Assembly: GCA_015680905.1 (NCBI GenBank)
Contig: CM027381.1
Location: 91,723,501-91,787,500 of the forward strand
From: Coptis chinensis
Taxonomy: Eukaryota > Streptophyta > Magnoliopsida > Ranunculales > Ranunculaceae
Direction: 5' to 3'
Length of the DNA stretch: 64,000 nt
The notes under the pieces were generated by a model. The model was not told where the DNA came from. It worked only from the letters and a program-made list of their open reading frames with translations, and ran no database searches. Positions 1 through 10,800 of the stretch are shown here, piece by piece; the stretch's first letter is position 1, and each line of letters begins with the position of its first letter. Made by a program: the position numbers and the translations under genes.

Positions 1-1689
1 CCATGGTGAACCCCCATTGGCCTAACACTAATTGATCTTGAATCGATAAATGACCCGCCATTAAGAAGCGGGGGTGGTGAGAGTCGGACCAAATGGAATG
101 CCATAGACAACAGCTTCGGTGAAAGGCTAATGAGGCGTAGGTTTCATAATTAGAATAGCCAAGTTATAAGAAAATGACCTCGAGGTTATAGTAGGAATTT
201 TCATACCGCAAAGAAGCCAATTGTTGTTAGATTAGCAATGGCCATTGTATGGTAGATTAGAAATTCACTCAAGAAGTGGCCCAAGGCATAGATGAATGAT
301 AGGAAGGTCGCGGCATAATGGCTTGTTCTCAAGGTTGAATGCTAAAGAAAGCAAAGGGTGCAAGTCAGAAGTGTCCACACTCCAAATGTTCTTCCATGAA
401 CGTCAGTCACTACAATATAAAAGCATATCCTTTTAAGAGAATCAATGTCATCAACAGAAATATATAAAACAACAACAAAGATAAAATGATGTGGAAATGA
501 TCACTTAGGGAAAAATTAAGGAAATGGGACTTGGACAGTGGAATGAAATGTGTAAATGGATTAAAAAAGTGAGCAGATTAGAAATCATCGGCAGCATATA
601 TGAAGGTCCTTTAGCCCAATCCCTCAACAGGCCACCTGCACTTATTCCAATATAAGAAAAATTCTATGTATTTGATGGAGCTCCTAATATTCCAGGTATA
701 TCAAGACAGATGTTTCTGATATCCTATCTTTACTTCATTCCTGATACTAAGAACTGCTATTTAACTATAGAGGAGAGTAAAACACCACACAAAGTAACAA
801 ATGAACAGATCATACCAGCCCATAGGCTGTATCTAGCACTGGGATTGCTTCAAACTTAAATTTGCTTTTCCTAAGGAGTTTATCATAGAGACAAAAAATA
901 ATAAGAAACTCAATTCAGTATTTAAAGTTCTTAAAGAAACATATCTGCTTTATTGATCTCACCTTTCTTCTTCTTTATATACAAATCCTAAACGGTAACT
1001 TTCTTAATAGAGGTGTTAAACTTTAGATTTCATTTTCAATCTTTCTATTGATCATTACAACTCAAGATAAAGATCACCTAATTCTTCACACCTCTTAAAC
1101 TCTAGCATCTAATAAGAAACCAATCATAGCTCCAGTAGTTATATAAATAACATTGCTTATACTTGAAATAATCCAAGACACGTGGTCTCAAAATTAATTC
1201 TCTTTCCCTTCACCTTCGGACATATCAGTAGCAAAGAGCCATATCACTCTACTGATATGGTAACAAAGAGCCATATCAGTAGAGTGGTAAATTGTCATCC
1301 TATATTCCAAAATCAGATATAAGAAATGGGCATTTAACATGAAAGCAGATCCGATTGAATTTATGGATATAAGAAAAACTTGTATATTTACCTGGCACAA
1401 CTTCAAGTATGCTGTGTTTTTTGCAGCCTCATCCCAAAGCTATGCGAATCTTTGCAGTCCTACGAACAAAAGTACAAAAAACAGCAAAAAGAAAGAAAGA
1501 ACATAAGCAAATCATTTCAGGCATACATTTGCATGTGAGTATTAATAGATATATTGGAAAACATACCTCTAGATAGTGCAATAGATTAACAATCAAGTAC
1601 CAAGTAGCCTGAATCAGCATGCGGAAGAATTAGAAACATTACCAAGAACAAATCTCGAAAGTAAAACGAAAGAAAGGCACTCAAAAGCT
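1..1689. other. AT-rich DNA without a recognised gene
   Basis: No reading frame here gives a protein I recognise on either strand. The stretch is AT-rich, intron-like sequence. Because it lies downstream of the CDKB-like exons on the minus strand, later exons of that gene were looked for and not found. The one notable structure is a hairpin at 1245-1286. Confidence 0.5.
1245..1286. repeat. Perfect 16-bp inverted repeat (hairpin)
   Basis: The arm at 1245-1260 (CACTCTACTGATATGG) is the exact reverse complement of 1271-1286, with a 10-nt spacer. A third partial copy of the ATATCAGTA motif lies just upstream at about 1222-1230. It could be the core of a degraded MITE or a local duplication. No function is implied. 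Confidence 0.75.
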
Positions 1690-1960
1690 TAACACGAAAA
1701 TGTGGATGAGTCATTTGCAATTCAAAATCTCTAGGGAAAATTGCTTTACCAGTGATGAGTTCAGCTATTTATTGAGAACATAAAAGTATCACCCATTAAT
1801 AATTTCATACATACAAACGAGCCAAATTAAAACAATTCTTACAAGTAAGAGTGATTTATTACCAAAAATATAGCCAACGTACAGACCAGATGTCTACTGG
1901 GGTCGAGTAATGTGTAGCTCCAAGAAGCACTTCAGGTGCTCGATACCACAGAGTAAGGAT
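1690..1960 (-). pseudogene. CDKB2-like cyclin-dependent kinase fragment (two exons)
   Basis: The minus strand from 1960 down to about 1858 reads [16 protein letters not shown] followed by PVDIWSV. This is the activation-loop/APE region and start of subdomain IX of a plant B-type CDK, closest from memory to CDKB2. A good acceptor (TTTCAG) precedes it. The reading then breaks: about four extra bases separate WSV from GYIF. A GT donor follows, and the next exon starts at 1764 after an AG with AELITGKAIFP, matching the segment after GCIF in these kinases, then DFELQ before similarity fades. CDKBs are mitotic kinases that bind cyclins. No N-lobe or C-terminal exon was seen nearby. The frameshift and missing exons point to a pseudogene fragment, although one sequencing error could explain the frameshift. 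Confidence 0.75.
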
Positions 1961-3269
1961 CTGAAACCATCGTTCAAATTCAACATTACTATCTAACTAA
2001 CAAATTTTAACACCATAGTCACAGTACAACTTCATTGTTATTCTCGGTGTGTTACTTGTAAATGAACATGCACATGGAACCATATATTTTAAGTTATGAT
2101 TATTATTAACACTTGTTAGGGTTTGCTGAACCCTGAAATGATTCAGGGGAAAAAACAAAACTCACTAATACCTGCAACACCACAATATAGAAGGTCCACA
2201 TACGGTGAAAACTCATAAAAATGTGCCAAAATGTTATCGTATCCACAAAAATTTATTTTAGCACACGACCTCCCTAACATAGCAACATACATCAATGAAT
2301 GCTTGATTAATAAGGAATATAGAAAGGAAAAAGTATAGAAGATAAAAGTTGGACTACCTGTGAGATGAAACAATTTCCATAATCCCACCAAGGCCAACCA
2401 AAAACAAAACAAGAAGTCGACCTACACAATGCACAAAAGTTCATATGAATGTGGAGGAAAAGGTGATAGTCACTTGAGGCCTTATCTCACTTTTAATTTA
2501 ATCCATACTAGAATAACTTATTTATATCATCATAATTAAGGGAATCAGAATATGGGGATTTTCCTTTAAGAATCTTCTCGGACTCCCAATTCAAACATGT
2601 TGCCAATAAGGGAACACCGGCCATAACACAATCATATAGATCCAACATATGTGATTTGTTGTTTATCTATTGATATATATTCTAGCATCTACATTAAGAG
2701 TGAATTTTATGTTTTTTATTTTCAATAATTTTTAAAATGTCTCTCGTTTATATAACAATAGAAGCAATAGAGATTACATGTAGATGATGTGATGGGCTTA
2801 CATATTCCCCTAATGATACCCTATTATAAACAAATATAAACTATTAAGGAGTGTACTGCCATGTATTGCCAATGTGAGACAAAAAATTGAATGCTACGAT
2901 GTAAATAAATTATGAAAATAAACAGTTTAGAGTGTGTTAAGAATGGGAGACAATGAGATAGAGCCAGGTCTTTAGGAAACTCCCTCAACTCTCGAGTAGG
3001 CAAATTTAAATCTCTATTTTTTATTTTTTATTTAGCCATTCCTCCTTTATGAGTTTGAAATTATCAAACAACTTAACAAATATTTACCTACAAGAAATTG
3101 GTCCCTAGGCCCATTTGTGAGTGAAAATCACTCACATAACCAGTGTTTTTTTTAAATCACTCTTAAGGACAATTTTCGGGTGTAAATAACCTTGAAAACC
3201 AATTTCCGAGTGAAAATAACTTGTAAGGACAAATAGCTCGGATTTGAAATAAATATTTTCCGATTTTAC
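1961..3269. other. Non-coding AT-rich DNA
   Basis: This covers the presumed upstream intron of the CDKB-like fragment and further AT-rich DNA. A 270-nt minus-strand open frame at 2143-2412 does not resemble a kinase or any protein I know. No mobile-element ends were found. Confidence 0.45.
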
Positions 3270-4235
3270 ACTTTCAGTCGTTTTGTTATGAACAATAAGT
3301 GTTCACACTTTATGTTGATGTATGAACATTGATTATTCATACCCAAATAGATTAACATACCTCATGCAATATGTTGAGGTATGAACAATGATTGTTCATA
3401 ATTCATATTGAGGTATAAACAATGATTGTTCATACTCCAGTATGTGTTCTTACTGATCATACATTATGTTGAGGCATAAATATTGATTGTTCATACCCCA
3501 AATAGGCATGAACAATGATTGTTCATAGTTCATGTTAGTTTGAACAGTGACTGTTCATACTCCAAATAAGTATGAACAATGATTGTCCATACTCTAGTAG
3601 GTGTTCTTACTGATCATACATTACGTTGATGCCAGTGTGAACAGTGATTGAATTGTTAGTTCATACTCCAAATAGGTTGTTTATACTCTAATAAGTAAGT
3701 GTTCTTATTGATCATACATTATGTTGATATATAAACATTATGAACAATAATTGTTCATACTCCAAATAGGTATAAACAATGAATGTTCATACTCCAATAG
3801 ATGTTCTTACTGATTATACATTATATTGAAATATGAACATTAATTGTTCATACTCCAATAAGTGTTCATACTGTTCATACATCACATAATATATGATCAG
3901 TAAGAACAATGATTGTTCATATGAACAATAAATGTTCATAACTCATGTTGAGATATGAACAATGATTGTTCATACTCCAATAGGTGTTATTACTATTCAT
4001 ACATTATATTGAGGTATAAACATTGATTGTTCATATTCATATTGAACAATGAGTGTTCATAGCTCATGTTAAAGTATGAACAATATGTATATATGAACAA
4101 TCAATCATACTTTAATAGGTGTTTTTAGTGATCATATATTATCTTGAGATATGAACATTGATTGTTCAAACCCCAAATAAGTATGAACTGTGATTGTTCA
4201 TAGCTCCTGATGAGATATGAATTATATTTTATACA
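3270..4235. repeat. Array of short palindromes built on TGAACAATGATTGTTCA
   Basis: For almost 1 kb the sequence is a degenerate repetition of a 17-nt near-palindrome, TGAACAATGATTGTTCA (two 8-nt arms around one base), joined by recurring spacers such as ACTCCAATAGGTGTTCTTAC and ATTATGTTGAGGTATG. Exact copies of the palindrome occur at 3382-3398, 3509-3525 and 3956-3972, with many one- or two-base variants between. The spacing is irregular, so this is not a clean satellite. No open reading frame is conserved. The array ends just before the hAT-type MITE at 4260. Confidence 0.85.
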
Positions 4236-4251
4236 TTACGTCGTTTCGGTT

Positions 4252-4693
4252 GGGACAGGTAGGGCTGTCAATGGATCGGTTTGGGTCGGGTTATGGAAAA
4301 TCCGAACTCGAACCGATAAGAAAGTTAGGAACCCAAACCCGAACCGAACCAATAAGAAAATTGAGAATTCAAACCAACCGAACCGATAAGAAATATTTTA
4401 ACCGATCCGGTGTTTTACAAAATCAAATTAAATCTTAAATTAAATCAATTAATTTCAATCACATAATTGATAAACATATACAAAATTAATCATAAAATAA
4501 AATGCCATCTTATCGGTTCGGGTTCATATCGGTTGATTGGAGGGCAAACCCAAAACCAAACCAATATCTTATCGGTTCGGTTCGGTTCGGTTTGAGAAAA
4601 TAAATGAATTATTCCAACCCAAATCGTTTTTTATCGGTTTGGTTGGGATCGGTTATCGGGTTATCGAAACCCATTGACAGACCTAGGGACAGG
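4252..4693. mobile_element. hAT-type MITE with perfect 8-bp target duplication
   Basis: The element is 4260-4685 (426 bp). Its left end begins TAGGGCTGTCAATGG, and the reverse complement of its right end begins TAGGTCTGTCAATGG, giving terminal inverted repeats with one mismatch over 15 bases. It is flanked by the identical 8-mer GGGACAGG at 4252-4259 and 4686-4693. An 8-bp duplication and ends of this kind fit the hAT superfamily. The interior is made of short CGGTTCGG/AACCGAAC repeats in both orientations, so it can fold back on itself. It has no coding capacity. Its right end is 190 bp upstream of the CWF19L2 start codon. Confidence 0.9.
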
Positions 4694-4875
4694 CCGTTTA
4701 TTATTTAGCATATTTCGCTTTATGGGTATAATTGATATTCTAAACCGTTTTTAATTTCGCGTCAAATTATCCTTTATCTACCCGGTCCGAGTGATTTAAA
4801 AAAGAAAAGAAAGAAGGTGTCCTTACGAGTTTACGAGTTTCTCCCTGTATTATAATTCAGAGAGAGAGAGAGGCA
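4694..4875 (+). promoter_or_regulatory. Proximal promoter and 5' UTR of the CWF19L2 gene
   Basis: Only 182 bp separate the MITE from the CWF19L2 start codon. The last part holds a purine-rich tract and a short GA run at about 4860-4873, typical of plant 5' UTRs. No convincing TATA box was seen. The transcription start may lie inside the MITE or this gap, so the MITE could supply promoter sequence. That is inference. Confidence 0.35.
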
Positions 4876-7800
4876 ATGCTTTCTGGAGTGAAGTTCATTC
4901 CGAGGGAACAACTCAACACTGTAAATATTTATATTATTATTATTATTATGTTATGTTTTACTCAATCAATGTTTAATATTATTATGTTTTTTTTTTCAAG
5001 GATTTGGATTCTTCGTCCAAAGAGAAAAAAACTAGAAGAAAAAACAAGTCGAGGCGTAAGAGGAAGGGAGGAACTTCTTCTTCTTCTTCTTCAGAAAGTG
5101 AACAAGTTTCTATTACCCATGACGATAAAGAGCTTGCCAGGAAAGAAATGGGATTAGATTGGATGTTAAAGCCGACAAAAGTGCTTGAGAAAACTATTGA
5201 TCAACCAGAGGAATCTCAAGTTGAAGAGGTATGCCATCACCACTCAACCCCCAGTTTGCTTATAGGAATCATAAATAAGATCAATTGTAAAGTTTTTTTT
5301 TGTCAGGTGAAAAAACCCAATCCTAGAGAATTGAACCCGTATTTTAAAGATGATGGGAGTGGTTACCCAGATGATGTAGGACTGACAAATTCTGGTCGAT
5401 CTTCCTCTGTTGTTGGAGATGGTGGTGCAAGTTGGCGAATTAAAGCATTGAAACGTGCACAAGAACAAGCTGCTCGTGAAGGGAGAAATCTCAAGGAGGT
5501 TGCTGAAGAACGCTGGGGTTCCCTAGGACAGCTGACTGTATCTGCAGCTCATCATCGCGCTGCCCCTGCTCATGCTCATTTGCATGCCATAAAGGATAGG
5601 AAGAGGGGAATAATGAAACAAGAGAATGGTTTAGATGATAAAGCCAGACAAAAGGATGAAAGTGCTGGAGGAGACTACTCGAAAGATGTATCTGTCCGAC
5701 ATCCAGGCATGAGGGAGCCTAAAGTGCACGATTCCTTATCCTGGAGAAAAAGGAAAGACCACATTACTTCTAAGGGTGACACTCAACTGATCTCTGCTGC
5801 AGCATCATGTCTAAATAAGTTCACCAATGATGGAAGATTTATGCGTGACGTTGCTTGTCAGCAGAGAAGAAATGCTGATGGCCCTATTCATACAGATTTG
5901 GAGGGTGGCCCTATTCATACAGATTTGGAGGGAGATAAGCAGTTGAGGTCAAACATCATGTCAACTGATACTAATAAATCTACTGGAGGGAGTCCAGATG
6001 AGACAGGACTTAGTGCCAATCAGCTGGCAGCTAAAGCAATGCAGCTTCGTTTGAAAGGAAAACATGAAGAGGCCGAGAAACTTTTGGTGAGCAACACTTT
6101 CTTTGGTTCTCTCTAATTCATGTCCATGTTTTATTCATCTTTTTAACCTTGTACAGTTGGGCTGTCGTCATGGGGGTGCAACCCCAGTGCACTCTAGGTT
6201 GAGAAGAAAGGTTGCTTCTACAAAATACTTTTCTAAGATCTGTTCATAAGCATTTTCTTGGTCTCGTTAAGAAAAAAATAATGTCATGCAAGCTGTTATT
6301 GTTTAACTAATAAATAAGTTTCTGGTGTATCAATATTATTAGTTGAATAATATAAAACTGAATTTTTTAAACTTTGTGTCCTGATAAATGTGTTTTCAGA
6401 CTTCTTCCTTACTTATATGCTTTGAGGGAAGACCATCCTATTTGTTGTGGATAAAATTGTTTTTCATATCTAAGGTGGAATTCTGAGGATTTTGTAATGT
6501 TTCGTCTGTTGATTTTGACATATGTCAAATAATTTTGCTAAAACAGATGATACTTATTCTGTCATGTGATGGTGTTACTACATACTAACTGAAAATTATT
6601 TTGTTTATTACAGGAACAAGCAGAGTTCGTTAAGATGAATCGGGAAAGTGGGCGTAACATATCAAGACATGAGATTACTGGAAGTGTGAACAGGTATGTC
6701 TATTAATCCTCTTGATTTACTTGAAGTTGAGACTAAGATAGTCTTTTTTTTTTTTTGACAAGAGGTTTTGTATTGATATAACTATGAACATTACATCAAC
6801 ACCAAGACAAATAGCAACAACTAATGATCTAGGACTAGGAACAAAACCTATAATACCCAAATACACCCGATATCCCCACACCGAAACAAGGAAGAAAAAG
6901 AAAGAAAAGAAAAGGTATGCTAGCCAAAAAGAGTCTATTATTTCCTCATAACATTTAGCTCCAGGTCCAGTATTTCGCCACAACCCTGTCATTCTTGAAA
7001 TAAATCGCATCCAAAACTTTCCTTTGTAATTTATTCCTTCCATTCCAGCCCTGACCAGTCTCTCTGGAATCTATTGATGTTTATATCGCCCAAGTGTTTA
7101 CCGTGAAACTTGGTTTGCCATTCCTTCTCCCTGCTTCCTCCTCTTTGGGTTTGGCCAGGATAGCCTCCAGTCTTGTGAGTTGTGACCATTGGATGGTTCT
7201 ATTCATGAATTTTATAAGGAAAGGGTTTATTATACCTGTTATGATCCACTATACTTGTTGGGCTGGTATTCTGGATGGTAGACCCTATGTTTTTCTTATT
7301 AGCATCCATCTTGGACTTTTCTGGAGTCTCTTAACTTTTACGTTATAGTCAAGGATTATCCCCGTCGCAGATATGTAATATATCTCCAACCTGTCAACCT
7401 TCAATCTTCTATTTCGAGTTTTGTGGCTTTTCCTTGACCTGTCATGAAATTTTTTCCAATTGATTTTTTTCTTACGTAACTTTGTTTGCCGGTTTGCCAG
7501 TTTCTTGCTTTTTAGCTAATTCACATAGTCACATTCACATTCACACCGATACGTGTGTTGGTGTGTGACACGGAGGCGGAGTGTCCGACACGGCGACCTA
7601 TATAACTCGGACACAGGGACAGCTAATTAAAATGAAAAATATTACTATTCTTTAGATACACAACTAATTTCATGGTCTGAAGACCTTTCATAGCACCTCC
7701 TAACAAATAAAAAACTATGAAAGTGGCATATATGGAGTTGTAACACGGTAGTTGATTATTTTCTGAAGCTTTTAGGGTATACAAGAGACCCTCGTTAGAA

Positions 7801-10800
7801 ATCGTATGCACAACTTGTCTGTGTATCTGTGTGCCTGGCACAGATTTTTTTTTTAAAGAAAAATGAAGAGTCCATGTTACGTAGTTTTTTAGGAATTACG
7901 CATTTTATATTTTGATTAATTGTTTTTTTTTCTTCTTCTTCTGAGGACAGATCTGCAGTGAGAGATCTTTCTGTTCGCCAAAAGAAAAAAGAGGAGGATG
8001 TGGATATGCACCTGGCTGAAAAGATAGTGCAGAACAAACAGTTTAGGATATCTGGTCAGGCAGACGATGAATATGATTTTGACGGCAGTCCAAGAAGAAA
8101 GAAGAAGCAGAGAAGTGGAGGACCTGAGCAGTTGAAGAGTAAGAGTAATGTTGCAACACACATCTTGACACAGCAGGAGCGCTGCCAATTTTGCTTTGAG
8201 AACCCAACAAGGCCAAGGCATCTTGTTGTTGCTATAGCAAATTTCACATATTTGATGCTACCACAGTGGCAGCCTCTTGTGCAAGGCCATTGCTGCATTT
8301 TACCGATGCAGGTGAGCATTGTTATTCCCTTCAAGTTCATCCTGTCTTTTTGTCTTCGTTTTCTTGTTATTAGAAGGGAAGACGATGAAAACTCATTACC
8401 TGTTGGTGGTTAAACTTCTGATTTATCTAATTTATTATTATCTTGTTTTGCCTGATATTAGACTGTGTCCTCACAAATGTCCTGTCTATTTCCAGCATGA
8501 GTCAGCTACAAGGAACGTTGATAACAATGTTTGGGACGAAATCCGTAATTTTAAGAAGTGCCTTATCATGATGTTTGCAAAGCAAGAGAAGGAAGTGGTT
8601 TTCCTGGAAACCGTCATAGGGTTGTCACAACAGCGTCGCCATTGTTTAGTGGAGTGTGTTCCACTGCCACGAGAGCTTGCTAGGGAGGCACCATTGTATT
8701 TTAAAAAGGTAAATTTTACATAATTTTGGTTCTCCTCTTTGTCAGCTTGTTTGTTGGCATACTGTTATCAAGTTATATCCTCAGTAAATTGTTTGCATCC
8801 TCCTCAAAAAATTTACTCGGGTTTGCATCATTAGGAGGTACATGATACATTACAAAATTGTCTAAGAGCTCACAAACATTTGATTAAGTATTCTGCAGTG
8901 TTGTTGCTTTCCCTTAAAGCTAAGTTACATGGGCACAGTTGTTTCCAAAAAAAATATGTGTCGACACAGTTGGATACAGCACAAAGTAAATAAAGGGAAA
9001 AAAAGAAAGAAATAATATTGCGAATATATTAGTAAACATCTGTAGATAGGTAAACAAAGAATTAAAAGAGGCAAAGTCACAATTAAAGAAGGAAAGATCT
9101 CTAACATATAACCTTACAGTTAAATAGTTCAGCTGTAAAAGAGCTCTCCCTTCCCTCCTTCGGTTTCCCTCTCCCTTTCTACTTAGATTTGTGTTTTTCT
9201 TTCTGTTTCTGCTTTGAGATATATCTTATGGGATCAGGTGGTTCTATTTACTTCTATCTTAGGAGGTGTTTAAGTCGGTCCCCCAGACCCAGTGTTACAA
9301 GACTCGTGTCAGATATTCCCATCTGTAAAGGGACTTAGTTCTGAATATTGGGACCCATATCAAGAGCAAGCTACAAAATAAACTAATAAATAAATATATA
9401 TAAATTCCTCCCCAAGGTGCTTTTACATCCACCACAACAGTGTTTAAAGGCCTGAAAGTGTGTATAAGCTATACTCTTTTAAATCGGTTAGTAATGAATA
9501 GAGTCATGCAATCAGATTGACAGATCACCTGTTACTCTGTTAGAGCTGCTTTAAACCAGTTTCAATAGTCATTGGTTCCTGGACAGGCACTGATTATACT
9601 GACATGAACACCATTTATGTATTTTGACATCTGTGTAAATGTTTCTTCTGACTTGTAAGTAGCTTGAATACCAAGTTTATCCAATAGATTCTTGTTGGTG
9701 ACTCAGACACCCTTTAAGACTTGTCCGTATGTATCTCTCCAGTGATCTTGTTATACACTTGCTGAAAACTCTCGGTCTTGTGTTGACTCTTCCTGTTGTT
9801 TCTCTTCATCCAAATGCCATTATCAGTTGCACTGACAAGTGCTTTCATCAGTGCATTTAGAATTACCATGACGTTCACAAAGAATTAAGAGGGTATAGGG
9901 TCCCCTTTCTGAGACCTTTCTTCCTTCAAGTTGCCCTTAGGAGTACCACTTACTGGAACTGAAAAATAAGGAGTAGCATAGCAGGTTCTTTATCCAGTCC
10001 AAAAATCTAGCAGGAAAATTGAGCCTTTTAAGAATCAACTCAATAGTATCGCAACCTTACAGTCTCATAACTTTATTTCTATCAATCTTTATAGAGCTCA
10101 GAAAGCTGATTGATGAAAATGAAAAAGAAAAAAAAATGGAAGAGGATAGAGTAGTAGAGCAGGAGAGGTGACTGTGGAAAGTTACTCTGACGACTATTAT
10201 GACTTGGATTCAGAGGGTGAAAGTGATGAGGAGGATCAAGTCGACTGTAGTTTCTTGGAGGTGGGGGCTGAAAAGGAGGAGTAATGGGTGGCGGTTCTGG
10301 TGGCGACGTCTTTGCTGGAGGGTGTTATCCGTTTTGGTTTAGCTTTCTCTCTCTTTCTTTTTTTTTTTGCTTCTTTTGTGATCGGGCCACCCAGGTAACC
10401 ATTACCTGGGTTGGGTATTGGGTATTGAAGTAATAAGAGCCTATGTTTTTTATCAATATAATTAATTTTTACTTGCAACAAAAAAAGAGACTTACAGACT
10501 TGTGTTGTACCTTATGAATAGTTGAGGAGCAAGCAGTAGGTTGTCTTCTATAAATCTACCAGATATGAATGCTAATTTATTTATGTAAACAAGGGAGTTG
10601 ACATATGGTTTTAAGTCTTTTAACCTAATATTGAGCACCTTTTAGAAACACTGATAGAACACATTATAGTAAGCAATTCTCCACTCTTGTGGGAGTTTGA
10701 CATTAAGGAATAAGATATAGATGAATAGAACTGACACTCCTATGTAAAGAGTTTGAAGAGAAGATGGATTTGATTGTACTTACGAAAGTCATTATTCACA

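Noticed and set aside
4217..4438. 73-codon plus-strand frame as a gene
   Set aside because: It lies inside the hAT-type MITE and only reads through its GGTTCGG-type repeats.
10236..10481. Minus-strand 81-codon frame in CWF19L2 intron 6
   Set aside because: It is the complement of a retroposed 3' end with a poly(A) tail; the coding-like sequence is on the plus strand.
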